A stretch of DNA of 64,000 nucleotides from Bowmanella dokdonensis (GCF_017254865.1 NZ_JAFKCV010000002.1:103740-167739), one strand, 5' to 3'. Counted from the stretch's first letter, positions 42,520-51,837 are shown. The notes: generated from the sequence alone by a model not told the origin. Numbers and translations are program-made.

Positions 42520-44244
42520 TTACTCAACCAGGCTGAACAGATAGATCACCACCAGCAAAGTCAGAAACCAAAAGCCGCTGAGCAGTTTCCAGAACATCAG
42601 TTTACCCGCCTCCCTGGGGGCAGGATCTTCCCTTAGCAGCTCCGGATTAGGCCGGTTCAGGTCGGCCATCAGCGCATCCACCGTATGATAGCGCTGAGTC
42701 AGATCGAAACTGACGCCTTTTTCCAGCGCCCGGTCAAACCAGATGGGAATAACGGGGTTATGAGACGCGGCCGGCACATATCGCAGACGGTCACAGTCTG
42801 CCGCGCCGTGGCAGTTTTCAATGGCCTCCCCATAAGGCAGATGGCCGGTGAAGAGTTCATAGCACAGGGTAGCCAGGCTGTAGACATCTCCCTGCAGGCC
42901 GGGGTTGTGACCATACAGATAGTTGGGGTCTGAATAGCTGGCGGTGCCCAGGGCATCCGCTTGTTCGATGGGCCGGTACAACTCGGCAATCCCCGCCACA
43001 AAGACCGAACCGAAATCCACCAGCGTCACATGATCCTGGTCATCCACCAGCACGTTGCCGGGTTTGAGGTCCTGATGCACCGCATCATTGCCGTGAAAGG
43101 CTTTAAGCCCTTCGGCTATCTGGCGGATGATTTTTATCTTACGCTTGGGTCCCGCATCGGCGTGCTGCAACCGCCACTTTTCCAGGTCCTGGCCCGGCAC
43201 TTTTTCCATCAGATAGTACAGCGCCGTGCGGGGACGCTTAAGTGCGGCTATCCGCACAACATTAGGGTGGCGTATCCGGCTGCCGATCCACTGCTCCCGG
43301 ATAAAGCCGTCGATATAATGTTCATCGTCATTGAAATTGGGCGAGGGGGTTTTCATTACCCACTGTTCGTTACTTTCAATGTCCTCAACTAGATAGAGTT
43401 GGCTGCGGTTGGAGGCATAGCACTCTTCCAGGATACGATAACCATCCAGTTGCATCCCGGCTTTAAGGGGCGGCGGGAATGGCAACCGTGTCAGCTCGGC
43501 ATTGAACTCATCCACTTCCTGATGGGGCAGCGCCTTGATCCTGGCCAGCAGGCAACTGAGATTGTCCTGACTGCCGCTGGCCAGCGCCTGTTCCACCAGT
43601 TGCCGGCAAGTTTGCTCGGCTGACTGCTGCTGGCTTAGCAACTGGCTGAGTCCGTCATCTCCCAGTGGCTCATGGACTCCATCAGTGGTCAGCAAAAAAA
43701 CATCTCCCACTTTGAGTTCCAGGCTGCCGTAATCCACATGCAGCAGATTATCCATGCCCAACGCCCTGGACAGGAAGGCGTGACCACTGCCCAGTTGAGC
43801 CAGATGATCTCGGGTTAACTGGCTCAGTTGTCCGGCCCGATACAAATACAACCTGCTGTCTCCCACATGGAAAAAATGCCCCTGTCGTCCCTTGAATACC
43901 AAAGCGGTAAAAGTCGTGAGATAGCCCTTGTGTTCGTCTGAGAATTGATGACTTTTCCTGAACAGGCGCAGATTGAGGGCGGACAATACCTGCTCGCCGC
44001 TGTGACTGACTGACCAGGTGTCCGGGGTCTGGAAATATTCCTGGGCAAAGCGTTCCACCGCAGTCCGGCTGGCCTCACCTCCGGCTTCCGCGGCAGAGAC
44101 ACCATCGGCCAGAGCCAGCACTGTGCCTTTGACCTGTTGCAGATATTCCTGTTCGGGCACGGCTATGCCCACGGCATCTTCATTTACCGCTTTGATACCG
44201 GCCTGACTGTTACTGCCCGTTTCCAGGCTGAGGCGTTGTGTCAT
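42520..44244 (-). CDS. PP2C phosphatase - Ser/Thr kinase fusion, membrane anchored
   Basis: 574 aa from the ATG at 44244 (GGGGGAACA upstream). Residues about 5-245 are a PP2C phosphatase (VNEDAVG, ALADGVSAAEAGG, HVGDSRLYLYR, LTTDGVHE, SQDNLSCL). Residues about 260-530 are a Hanks-type kinase: VMKTP with the ATP Lys, catalytic loop HQDLKPGN (HRD is HQD), DFGS, and APE-like SDPNYLYG. The glycine-rich loop is degenerate (ECYASNRSQLYLV). One membrane helix ends the protein. So both writer and eraser of phosphate sit on one chain at the membrane. Genes like this accompany nitrate transporters in other Gammaproteobacteria, as I recall. Substrate unknown. Confidence 0.9.
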   Translation of the reverse strand: MTQRLSLETGSNSQAGIKAVNEDAVGIAVPEQEYLQQVKGTVLALADGVSAAEAGGEASRTAVERFAQEYFQTPDTWSVSHSGEQVLSALNLRLFRKSHQFSDEHKGYLTTFTALVFKGRQGHFFHVGDSRLYLYRAGQLSQLTRDHLAQLGSGHAFLSRALGMDNLLHVDYGSLELKVGDVFLLTTDGVHEPLGDDGLSQLLSQQQSAEQTCRQLVEQALASGSQDNLSCLLARIKALPHQEVDEFNAELTRLPFPPPLKAGMQLDGYRILEECYASNRSQLYLVEDIESNEQWVMKTPSPNFNDDEHYIDGFIREQWIGSRIRHPNVVRIAALKRPRTALYYLMEKVPGQDLEKWRLQHADAGPKRKIKIIRQIAEGLKAFHGNDAVHQDLKPGNVLVDDQDHVTLVDFGSVFVAGIAELYRPIEQADALGTASYSDPNYLYGHNPGLQGDVYSLATLCYELFTGHLPYGEAIENCHGAADCDRLRYVPAASHNPVIPIWFDRALEKGVSFDLTQRYHTVDALMADLNRPNPELLREDPAPREAGKLMFWKLLSGFWFLTLLVVIYLFSLVE

Positions 44245-44288
44245 TGTTCCCCCGCACGCTCTGTGCAGATTTAGCATGCTTTGGCATA

Positions 44289-44339
44289 AGGGGTAAACCA
44301 CTAGGCGCTGTCAACAGGCGTCAGTTTGATACGAATCAA
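44289..44339. promoter_or_regulatory. NarL heptamer and FNR box before the MFS gene at 44414
   Basis: NarL heptamer AGGGGTA (reverse of TACCCCT) at 44289-44295 and a perfect FNR box TTGATACGAATCAA at 44326-44339. The FNR box is 74 bp before the ATG. The upstream heptamer is placed as in known FNR plus NarL promoters. Confidence 0.8.
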
Positions 44340-44413
44340 ACCTTGCTACTGCAACGCTTGGGAATCCCCGATTCTGGGATACACTGGACAAAGGTTTATC
44401 TTCGGGTTGTATC

Positions 44414-45688
44414 ATGCGTTGGATTTCGGACCGGGGCACTCTGGCCCTGGTGCTTGCCACTCTGACCTTTGCGGCTAACTTTTCGGTCTGGACCATGTAT
44501 GCGGCCATGACCCGCCCCTTAACGGAAAGCCTGCATCTAAGCCTGACAGAACTGGGCCTGCTGCTGTCCACGCCGATGCTGACCGGGGCGCTGACCCGCA
44601 TTCCGGCTGGCTTGCTGGCGGATCGTTTTTCCGTAAAAGGGCTCTGGGCGGGACAAATGCTGCTGACGTTGCCCCCCTTATGGCTTCTACAGATGGCCGA
44701 CAGCTTCCAGGACTATTTGTTGCTGGGGCTGTGGCTGGGATTGTCCGGCAGTTCCTTCACCTTTGGTATCCGCTATGTCACTACCTTCTTTTCCCGACAG
44801 TTGCAGGGCACCAGCATGGGGATTTTCGGCGCAGGCAATGCGGGAGCGGCTATTAATCTGCTGTTGATCCCTTATCTGGTTGACTACGGCGACTGGCAAC
44901 ATATTGGTCCCCTGTATTGTATCGGCCTGGCGGCGGTGCTGGTGCTGTTCTGGTTTATTGCTCCGGCCAGCAGGGAAAGCGGCGACAGGATTGGCCATCA
45001 AGGCTGTATCACCCAACTGACCCAACAGCTGAGCCGCCTGCATATCTGGCGACTGGGGCTTTATTACTATTTCGTATTTGGTTCGTTTCTGGCCTTGCTG
45101 ATGTGGCTTCCCCACTATTATATGAATGCCTATAAGCTCTCCACCCACCAGGCCATGGCCTTCACCCTGCTCTTTGTTGCCAGTTCCTCGTTGGTCAGGC
45201 CCTTAGGCGGCTGGCTGGCGGATCGCTTCGGAGGGAGGCGTATCAACTGGGCAGTGTTCTGGATCTGTCTGGTTTGCCTGTTCTTCCTTAGTTATCCGCC
45301 CACCACCATGACCATTCACGGCATCGACAAAGACGTTCATCTGCGCCTGGGCATCAACCTGTGGGTGTTTACCACGCTGCTGTTTGTTATCGGTATTGCA
45401 CAGGGACTGGGGCGTGCCAGCGTCTATAAGCTGATCCAGGATCACTATCCCACTCAGATGGGATCTGCTGGCGGACTGGTCGCGGCTATGGGGGCCATGG
45501 GCGGCTGCACCCTACCCCTCTTGTTTGGTTGGCTGGTTGACTGGAGCGGCTTCTACAGTATCTGTTTTATGTTGCTGTATGGTGTGCTCGCTGCCTGCAT
45601 GGTGGCCATGTATCTGGCTATCCAGGCTGAAAGGTTTCAGAAACGATTGCACCATGCCATGGAAGACAACTTTCTAGAACGGGATTAA
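44414..45688 (+). CDS. NarK-family MFS transporter, short form
   Basis: 424 aa with 12 predicted helices. N-terminal FAANFSVWTMYAAMTRPL and the IFGAGNAGAAINLLLIPYL segment (about 130-150) match the nitrate-porter family; the second signature is less clear at GSAGGLVAAMGAMGG. Shorter than the other two paralogues. Role in nitrate or nitrite transport is likely from family and from its FNR/NarL-type promoter, but direction is unknown. Confidence 0.88.
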   Translation: MRWISDRGTLALVLATLTFAANFSVWTMYAAMTRPLTESLHLSLTELGLLLSTPMLTGALTRIPAGLLADRFSVKGLWAGQMLLTLPPLWLLQMADSFQDYLLLGLWLGLSGSSFTFGIRYVTTFFSRQLQGTSMGIFGAGNAGAAINLLLIPYLVDYGDWQHIGPLYCIGLAAVLVLFWFIAPASRESGDRIGHQGCITQLTQQLSRLHIWRLGLYYYFVFGSFLALLMWLPHYYMNAYKLSTHQAMAFTLLFVASSSLVRPLGGWLADRFGGRRINWAVFWICLVCLFFLSYPPTTMTIHGIDKDVHLRLGINLWVFTTLLFVIGIAQGLGRASVYKLIQDHYPTQMGSAGGLVAAMGAMGGCTLPLLFGWLVDWSGFYSICFMLLYGVLAACMVAMYLAIQAERFQKRLHHAMEDNFLERD

Positions 45689-45811
45689 TCCTGCCCCGCC
45701 ATTGACTCTGTGACATATTCAAAGGCTTCTTCTGCGCCATTTTTGCGTTGATTATTGTAACGTTATCAATAACCGCCAGCCTGTTTAAGAATGCACCAAA
45801 GCGGCATCCCA

Positions 45812-45874
45812 TACCTCTTTTTTGCCGGCTCAGGCCCTTATAGGTACTGGGCTGCAGAGTTTGATTTATATCAA
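45812..45874. promoter_or_regulatory. two NarL heptamers and an FNR box before the porin gene
   Basis: Perfect heptamers TACCTCT (45812-45818) and ATAGGTA (45840-45846, reverse TACCTAT), then a perfect FNR box TTGATTTATATCAA (45861-45874), 58 bp before the porin ATG. This is a complete nitrate-plus-anaerobiosis promoter layout. Confidence 0.8.
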
Positions 45875-45932
45875 GAAAATGCCGCCTGATAATTCCCATA
45901 GTGAGGCCAGTTCAATCATCAAGGGAATCATT

Positions 45933-47111
45933 ATGCAACGCTCCCCACTGACACTGGCCATGCTGGCCGCCTTTACTTTCTCGCCCCTCCAGGCCGCCGA
46001 TAGCCTTTCTGATGCCATTGGTTCTGGAAAAGCGGCTGTGGATTTTCGTTACCGTCTGGAGATGGTCGATCAGGACGGTCTGGATGAACAGGCCTGGGCC
46101 AATACCCTGCGAAGCCGTTTCAATTATCAGAGCGCGCCTTATCGTCATCTGACCGCAACCCTGGAGCTGGACAATGTCAGCAGCCTCGGCGCCGAGCGCT
46201 ATAACTCGACAGTCAATGGCAATACTGACCGCCCGGTGGTGGCGGATCCCACCGGTACCGAGCTGAACCAGGCTTACTTAAGTTATAAACAGGACAACTT
46301 AAGCCTGCACCTTGGGCGCCAACGCATCAACCTGGACGATCAGCGCTTCGTCGGTGGCGTGGGTTGGCGGCAGAATGAGCAAACTTATGATGGCTACCGG
46401 ATTAGCTATCAGGCCAGTGACAGAGTAGGGCTGGACTACAGCTACCTGTTCAATGTGAACCGCATCTTTGGTGAGGACAGCGCTGGCAGCGATCTGCATG
46501 GCAATATCCATTTGCTGAATGCCTCGGGCCAAATTGCCGACGGACACAAGCTTACCGCCTTCGGCTACTGGATGGACTTTGATAACGCCGCCACCTTGTC
46601 AAATCAGACTCAGGGGCTGCGCTACCAGGGGCAGGTAGGAGTAGTGAGCATCACCGCCAGCCTCGCCTGGCAGCAGGAGTATGGCGACAATCCCCGCGAT
46701 TATCAGGCCAGCTACAGCCTGGTGGAAATTGGCGGCAAACACTCGTCAGTTCGCTGGAAGCTGGGCCAGGAAGTACTCGGAGCAGATGAAAACGGATCCT
46801 TTATTACTCCTCTTGCCACCCTGCATAAATTTCAAGGCTTTGCCGACAAATTCCTCAGTACACCCGCTCAGGGTATTCAGGACAGGTATCTGGGGCTGGG
46901 CACCGATCTAGCCGGGGTAAAGGTTGATCTGACCTACCACAGCTTTGACAGTGATAGGCAAAACCTGGATTACGGCAGTGAATGGGATCTCAGTGCCGGC
47001 TATGCCCTGACATCCAAGCTGGGACTGCTGGTCAAAGGAGCCTGGTACGAGGCAGAGGAACTTGCCACCGATACCAGTAAGATCTGGCTGATGCTGAGCC
47101 TGAAAATTTGA
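45933..47111 (+). CDS. outer-membrane porin, alginate-export/AlgE-like
   Basis: 392 aa from the ATG at 45933 (AAGGGA upstream). Signal peptide ends SPLQAADS. The mature chain is a run of alternating amphipathic beta strands with aromatic girdles (for example LSLHLGRQRINLDDQRFVGG, about residues 120-140), as in the alginate-export porin family. C-terminus is LSLKI rather than a final aromatic, a small oddity. Located between two nitrate transporters and behind FNR and NarL sites, it is probably the outer-membrane route for nitrate; that is inference. Confidence 0.85.
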   Translation: MQRSPLTLAMLAAFTFSPLQAADSLSDAIGSGKAAVDFRYRLEMVDQDGLDEQAWANTLRSRFNYQSAPYRHLTATLELDNVSSLGAERYNSTVNGNTDRPVVADPTGTELNQAYLSYKQDNLSLHLGRQRINLDDQRFVGGVGWRQNEQTYDGYRISYQASDRVGLDYSYLFNVNRIFGEDSAGSDLHGNIHLLNASGQIADGHKLTAFGYWMDFDNAATLSNQTQGLRYQGQVGVVSITASLAWQQEYGDNPRDYQASYSLVEIGGKHSSVRWKLGQEVLGADENGSFITPLATLHKFQGFADKFLSTPAQGIQDRYLGLGTDLAGVKVDLTYHSFDSDRQNLDYGSEWDLSAGYALTSKLGLLVKGAWYEAEELATDTSKIWLMLSLKI

Positions 47112-47187
47112 TTCTCCCTGCACCAGACTGACATTGCCTTGTGCCCTTGGAGCTCCGAGCGGTTTGATCATGACTCTCCGGTGCTCC

Positions 47188-47212
47188 AGCCCCGCCCGCT
47201 GCGGGGCTTTTT
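47188..47212 (+). terminator. rho-independent terminator after the porin gene
   Basis: AGCCCCGC-CCGCT-GCGGGGCT followed by TTTT. An 8-bp GC stem with T run, 77 bp beyond the porin stop. Confidence 0.85.
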
Positions 47213-47221
47213 ATTTCCCTC

Positions 47222-47287
47222 TACCCCTTTTGAGATAGTCCGCTTGAGCATTGGAGTTAGGCTGTATCGGACTTTGACCTGCATCAA
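47222..47287. promoter_or_regulatory. NarL heptamer and FNR box before narK1-type gene
   Basis: NarL heptamer TACCCCT at 47222-47228 and FNR box TTGACCTGCATCAA (one mismatch) at 47274-47287, 64 bp before the ATG at 47351. Confidence 0.7.
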
Positions 47288-47350
47288 TCTTTTTAGCCAC
47301 CAGGGGCACAGAATCAAACCAGATTCACTTTATCAATGGTGGAGATCCCC

Positions 47351-48829
47351 ATGACACACGAGAAGTTCAAGCTGTTTTCCTTTAGCGGAAAGATGAAAGT
47401 CCTGCACCTGAGCTGGATGGCCTTTTTTATTACCTTTATGGTCTGGTTCAACTTTGCGCCGTTACTGCAGGCAGTAAAGGCGTCCCTGGGCCTGTCCACG
47501 GAAGAGATCAAAACGCTGCTGATCCTCAATGTGGCCCTGACCATCCCAGCCCGGGTGCTGATTGGCATGCTGACCGATAAATATGGTCCGCGACTGGTGT
47601 ACTCAACCCTGCTGGCAGTCTGTGCTATCCCCTGCTTTATGTTTGCTCTGGCAGACAATTTTGTGCAGGCCGCCATTGCCCGTTTCTTGCTGGGCTTTAT
47701 CGGCGCCGGCTTTGTTATAGGCATCCGTATGGTATCTGAATGGTTCCCACACCATGAACTGGGAACGGCTGAGGGTATTTACGGTGGCTGGGGCAACTTC
47801 GGCTCGGCCGCCGCCGCGTTTACCCTGCCCACTATCGCCATAGTGTTTGGCGGTGAGGACGGCTGGCGCTATGCCATTGGCCTGACAGGGGTCATCAGCC
47901 TGGTGTTTGCCTTTGTCTACTATAACAACGTATCCAACACTCCCAAAGGTTCCACCTACTTCAGGCCCAAAAACCTGGGGGCGATGGAGGTGACTTCGGT
48001 TCCTGACTTCTTCCTGTTGCTGGTGATGAAACTGCCCATGTATGCGGCCCTGGCCCTGCTGGCCTGGAAACTCTCCCCCGCCGGCATCGATATGCTGACC
48101 CAGACAGTGGTATACCTGATTTACGTGTCGTTGGCGGCCTTGTATCTGCTCGAAGTGTTCAAGGTCTGGGAGGTCAATAAAGATATATTCACCAAACCGG
48201 TGCCTGAGCTGCATCAATACCGCTTCAAGCAGGTGGCAGTGCTGGACATCCTCTATTTCACCAACTTCGGTTCAGAACTGGCTGTGGTCTCCATGCTGCC
48301 GTTGTTCTTTGCCGAAACCTTCAGCCTGGATCCGGTACTGGCGGGGTTGGTGGCCGGTGCTTACGCCTTTATGAACCTGATGTCGCGTCCGGCCGGTGGC
48401 TGGATATCCGACAAGTTTGGCCGCAAGTCCACCTTGCTGTTTCTCACCGCCGGGCTGGCTGCCGGATACTGGCTGATGGGCATGGTAGACGGCCAGTGGC
48501 CCCTTTGGCTGGCAGTCGTGGTGGCCATGGCCTGTTCCTTCTTCGTTCAATCTGGTGAAGGAGCGGTGTTTGCGGTGGTGCCCTTGATCAAACGCCGCCT
48601 GACCGGTCAGATCGCCGGCATGACGGGGGCCTATGGCAATGTGGGCGCGGTCACCTTCCTTACTGTGTTGTCCTTTGTGGACTACAGCACCTTCTTCTAC
48701 GTGATTGCCGGCACCGCCATGCTCGGCTTCGTTACCCTGTTCTTTATGGACGAACCCAGGGGACAGATTGCCGAAGTGCGTGAGGACGGCAGCGTAGAGC
48801 TTATCGATGTCTCCCACTCAAAGGCATAG
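47351..48829 (+). CDS. NarK1-type nitrate transporter
   Basis: 492 aa from the ATG at 47351 (GGAG 8 bp before); an in-frame ATG at 47336 is also possible. Twelve helices. N-terminal KMKVLHLSWMAFFITFMVWF and the signature YGGWGNFGSAAAAFTLP (about 140-160) with GMTGAYGNVGAVTFLTVLSF (about 425-445) are the two nitrate signature segments of the NarK/NasA type. Probably takes up nitrate with protons. Next to the moa cluster. Confidence 0.93.
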   Translation: MTHEKFKLFSFSGKMKVLHLSWMAFFITFMVWFNFAPLLQAVKASLGLSTEEIKTLLILNVALTIPARVLIGMLTDKYGPRLVYSTLLAVCAIPCFMFALADNFVQAAIARFLLGFIGAGFVIGIRMVSEWFPHHELGTAEGIYGGWGNFGSAAAAFTLPTIAIVFGGEDGWRYAIGLTGVISLVFAFVYYNNVSNTPKGSTYFRPKNLGAMEVTSVPDFFLLLVMKLPMYAALALLAWKLSPAGIDMLTQTVVYLIYVSLAALYLLEVFKVWEVNKDIFTKPVPELHQYRFKQVAVLDILYFTNFGSELAVVSMLPLFFAETFSLDPVLAGLVAGAYAFMNLMSRPAGGWISDKFGRKSTLLFLTAGLAAGYWLMGMVDGQWPLWLAVVVAMACSFFVQSGEGAVFAVVPLIKRRLTGQIAGMTGAYGNVGAVTFLTVLSFVDYSTFFYVIAGTAMLGFVTLFFMDEPRGQIAEVREDGSVELIDVSHSKA

Positions 48830-48913
48830 TGACTGCACTCCCATGGGGATAGTTCGTCTATCCCCTTTGGGGAATGGTTAACCTGCCGGGCTAATGTAGA
48901 GTATTGGATAGCT

Positions 48914-49028
48914 ACCGAGCCTTTGCCGCTAAACCCATAGAGCTATGAATGGGCAGGCGGCCCTGGCCGCAAATCGCAACAAGGTTTGCCAGGGCTGACG
49001 GGGAAACCCTTCAGCCTCCCGATTTTGG
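48914..49028 (+). promoter_or_regulatory. putative Moco riboswitch upstream of moaA
   Basis: The leader forms a CCCTGGC/GCCAGGG stem (48961-48967 with 48988-48994). Next to it is a CTGA-x-GGG-GAAA-CCC-x-TCAG hairpin with a GNRA loop (48995-49014), followed by CCTCCC and GGAAAGG. This layout and the position directly before moaA agree with the Moco RNA motif as I remember it, in which Moco binding reduces moaABCDE expression. Base-pairing is seen; the family assignment rests on memory and would need a covariance search. Confidence 0.65.
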
Positions 49029-49044
49029 AAAGGTTGAGGTACCG

Positions 49045-50013
49045 ATGTTACAAGACAATTTCGGACGACGTTTTCACTATTTACGTCTGTCCATCACCGA
49101 AGTCTGCAACTTTCGCTGCACTTACTGCCTGCCGGAGGGTTACCAGTGTGACGGTGACCGGGATTTCCTCAGCCTGGAGGAAATCACCCATCTGGTTCAG
49201 GCCTTTGCAGCCCTGGGAACCAGCAAGATCCGCCTGACCGGCGGTGAGCCTTCACTGCGTAAAGATCTTAGCCAGATAATCGAGCGCTGCGCCGCCACCG
49301 ACGGCATCCGCCAGGTGGCCTTAACCACTAACGGATTTAAGCTGCCACAGATGATCGACAGCTGGATAGACGCCGGCCTGACGAGACTGAATGTCAGCCT
49401 GGACAGCCTGGATCCCAGACAGTTTCAAGCCATTACAGGACATGACAAGCTCAGTACCGTGCTAAGCGGCATCGACAAGGCCCTATCCAGGCGGATCAGC
49501 GTCAAAGTCAACTCAGTGCTGCTTAAACCTTACTCAGAGGGCATGCTTAACCAGGCACTTAGCTGGCTGAAGGACAATCCTGTGACCCTGCGCCTGATTG
49601 AGCTGATGCAGACCGGGGACAACCAGGCATTTTTCAATGCCAACCATCTGAGTGGCCAGCCAATCAAGAACAGGCTGTTGGCCGAAGGCTGGATCCCGGT
49701 GGTTCGTGACAGAACTGCCGGCCCGGCCCAGGAATTTTCCCATCCGGGTTATGCCGGGCGTATCGGTCTGATTATGCCTTACAGCCGGAACTTTTGTACC
49801 AGTTGCAACCGGCTGCGGGTCTCTGCAAAAGGTAATCTGCATCTGTGCCTGTTTGCCGACAAAGGTCTGCCCCTGAAGCATCTTCTCAGCCAAGGACAGG
49901 GAGACGCCCTGCAGGCGCGACTCCGGTCATTACTGGCGGATAAGCAGGCCAGTCACTGGCTGGATAAAGGTTATACCGGTGCCACCCAGCAACTGGCGAT
50001 GCTGGGAGGTTGA
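49045..50013 (+). CDS. moaA: GTP 3',8-cyclase MoaA
   Basis: 322 aa from the ATG at 49045 (GAGG upstream). Radical-SAM enzyme for the first step of molybdenum cofactor synthesis. N-terminal cluster C21-x3-C25-x2-C28 (CNFRCTYC), RLTGGEP, and the C-terminal cluster C-x2-C in FCTSCNRLRV with a further Cys after about 13 residues. The chain ends in the functional Gly-Gly. Begins the moaA-mobA-moaB-moaC-moaD-moaE operon. Confidence 0.96.
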   Translation: MLQDNFGRRFHYLRLSITEVCNFRCTYCLPEGYQCDGDRDFLSLEEITHLVQAFAALGTSKIRLTGGEPSLRKDLSQIIERCAATDGIRQVALTTNGFKLPQMIDSWIDAGLTRLNVSLDSLDPRQFQAITGHDKLSTVLSGIDKALSRRISVKVNSVLLKPYSEGMLNQALSWLKDNPVTLRLIELMQTGDNQAFFNANHLSGQPIKNRLLAEGWIPVVRDRTAGPAQEFSHPGYAGRIGLIMPYSRNFCTSCNRLRVSAKGNLHLCLFADKGLPLKHLLSQGQGDALQARLRSLLADKQASHWLDKGYTGATQQLAMLGG

Positions 50014-50014
50014 A

Positions 50015-50551
50015 ATGTTAACCGGGCTGGTACTGGCTGGAGGAAAGTCCAGCCGTATGGGGCAGGATAAAGCCCTGCTTCCCTATCTGGGCGGTACCTT
50101 ACTGGATCATGCCAGACAGCTCTTGCTCCAATGCGGCTGTGACACCGTCATGGTCAGTCGCAACCAGTTTGGTTTCATTCGGGATCTTGTTCCCGAGGCC
50201 GGTCCCCTTGGGGGGATCCACAGCGCCCTGGCCAGACTGAAATACTCAGATGAACTACTGATACTTCCCGTGGACATGCCTTTTATGCAACCCGGCATGC
50301 TGAATCTGCTGGTGCGCACCGGACGCAAACTGACCCTGCCCTGCCACTATGAAGAGTCACATCTGCCGCTGTACCTGCCAGTGAGCCAAAAGGTGGTAAG
50401 TTACCTGAACCGACTGTTGGGAAAAAAAGGACAGGGCTCAGTACATCAGATGCTGGGGTACCTTAACAGTCACTCATTACCCTGCCCCATGCCGGAGCAG
50501 CTCTGTAACCTCAATACTCCAACCGATTGGCAGCAGGCCATGACAGGTTGA
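50015..50551 (+). CDS. mobA: molybdenum cofactor guanylyltransferase MobA
   Basis: 178 aa, starts 1 bp after moaA with GGGAGG upstream. Adds GMP to Mo-molybdopterin to form the bis-MGD needed by NarG. The nucleotide-binding N-terminus LVLAGGKSSRMGQDKALL is diagnostic. PVDMPFM gives the metal Asp. Insertion of mobA within the moa operon is less usual than in E. coli but suits a nitrate respirer. Confidence 0.94.
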   Translation: MLTGLVLAGGKSSRMGQDKALLPYLGGTLLDHARQLLLQCGCDTVMVSRNQFGFIRDLVPEAGPLGGIHSALARLKYSDELLILPVDMPFMQPGMLNLLVRTGRKLTLPCHYEESHLPLYLPVSQKVVSYLNRLLGKKGQGSVHQMLGYLNSHSLPCPMPEQLCNLNTPTDWQQAMTG

Positions 50552-50567
50552 GCCTTTTGTGGACACC

Positions 50568-51110
50568 ATGATGAAAGATAAAGAAAAACTTAATTTCATA
50601 CCGTTGAATATCGCGGTACTGACTATTTCAGGATACCGGGATAACAGCAATGACAGCGCCGGAGATTTTTTCCTCGAGGCTCTGCAGGCAGCGGGCCACA
50701 AGCCGTTGGAAAAGATCATCTGCAAGCCGGACAGGTACCGGCTGCGAGCGCAACTGAGCCACTGGATAGCCGATCCCCTGACGCAGGTAGTGCTGATTAG
50801 CGGCGGCACGGGATTTAACGCCGATGATTGTCTGCCGGAGGCGTTGACACCCTTGCTGGACAAACAGATTGAGGGTTTTGGTGAACTGTTCCGTCAGCTC
50901 TCCTATCAGGAGATCGGCAGTGCCGCCCTGCAATCCCGAGCCCTGGCCGGGCTGGCCAATCAGACCCTGATATTCGCCATGCCCGGTTCACCCAACGCCT
51001 GCAAACTAGCCTGGTATGCGCTGGTTCGTCCCCAGTTGGACAGACGCCAGGGCCCTTGCAACTTCGTACCCCACCTCGGTCAGGCACACGTTTGTGAGGC
51101 AGGCAGATGA
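50568..51110 (+). CDS. moaB: MoaB family molybdopterin-binding protein
   Basis: 180 aa, homologous to E. coli MoaB along its length. Segments [17 protein letters not shown] (about 85-100), [18 protein letters not shown] and [10 protein letters not shown] are typical. In many bacteria MoaB acts as the molybdopterin adenylyltransferase, yet mog is also present at 2592, so MoaB may be redundant or inactive as in E. coli. The start is uncertain among GTG 50559, ATG 50568 and ATG 50571; none has a strong ribosome site. Overlaps moaC by 4 bp. Confidence 0.9.
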   Translation: MMKDKEKLNFIPLNIAVLTISGYRDNSNDSAGDFFLEALQAAGHKPLEKIICKPDRYRLRAQLSHWIADPLTQVVLISGGTGFNADDCLPEALTPLLDKQIEGFGELFRQLSYQEIGSAALQSRALAGLANQTLIFAMPGSPNACKLAWYALVRPQLDRRQGPCNFVPHLGQAHVCEAGR

Positions 51111-51598
51111 CTGGACTCACCCATCTGAATAAACGCGGCGAAGCCAACATGGTGGATGTGACAGACAAAGCTTGCAGCGGTCGTCTGGCCCGGGCCAGAG
51201 GATACGTCAGGATGCAGCCCGCTACTCTTGAGATGATAAGCCTTGGCCGGCATGCCAAGGGTGATGTGTTCGCCGTGGCAAGAATCGCCGGGATCCAGGC
51301 CGCCAAACGCTGTAGCGAGCTGATTCCTTTGTGTCATCCCCTGATGCTGTCAAAGGTTGAGGTGCAACTCACCGCAGAGCGTTCTGACAGCCGAATCCGC
51401 ATCGACAGCCTGTGTAAGGTGTCGGCGCAGACAGGAGTGGAAATGGAAGCCCTGACGGCGGTTTCTGTGGCTGCCCTGACGTTATTTGATATGTGTAAGG
51501 CCGTTGACCCCGACATGGTCATCGATGGCATCAAGGTGTTGGAAAAAGAGGGTGGCAAAAGCGGCCACTGGTCAGCTGACGGAGAAACCAAAGTATGA
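51107..51598 (+). CDS. moaC: cyclic pyranopterin monophosphate synthase MoaC
   Basis: 163 aa. Second step of cofactor synthesis. N-terminal [21 protein letters not shown] and [20 protein letters not shown](CK) with catalytic residues of the family are all present. Overlaps moaB and moaD by 4 bp each. Confidence 0.96.
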   Translation: MTGLTHLNKRGEANMVDVTDKACSGRLARARGYVRMQPATLEMISLGRHAKGDVFAVARIAGIQAAKRCSELIPLCHPLMLSKVEVQLTAERSDSRIRIDSLCKVSAQTGVEMEALTAVSVAALTLFDMCKAVDPDMVIDGIKVLEKEGGKSGHWSADGETKV

Positions 51599-51837
51599 AA
51601 GTACTGTTATTTGCCCAGCTACGAGAGTTACTCGGCTGCAGCGAACTGCAGATTGACGGCCCTTATCATCATGTTGCCGACTTGCGTCTGGCCTTACAGG
51701 AAAAGGGCACACTTTGGCAGGAATACCTGGCGCCGGGTAAGGCGCTGGTGGCGGTCAACCAGACCCTGGCGGACGATCGACATGGCCTGGGGCCCAATGA
51801 TGAGGTGGCGTTTTTCCCACCGGTTACCGGAGGCTGA
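51595..51837 (+). CDS. moaD: molybdopterin synthase small subunit MoaD
   Basis: 80 aa ubiquitin-fold protein ending FFPPVTGG. The C-terminal Gly-Gly is the site of thiocarboxylate formation for sulphur transfer. Stop codon is directly followed by the moaE start. Confidence 0.95.
   Translation: MKVLLFAQLRELLGCSELQIDGPYHHVADLRLALQEKGTLWQEYLAPGKALVAVNQTLADDRHGLGPNDEVAFFPPVTGG

Noticed and set aside
42347..42544. 65-codon plus-strand frame upstream of the kinase gene stop
   Set aside because: Same repeat element, different frame from copy A over part of its length; runs into the opposite end of a real gene.
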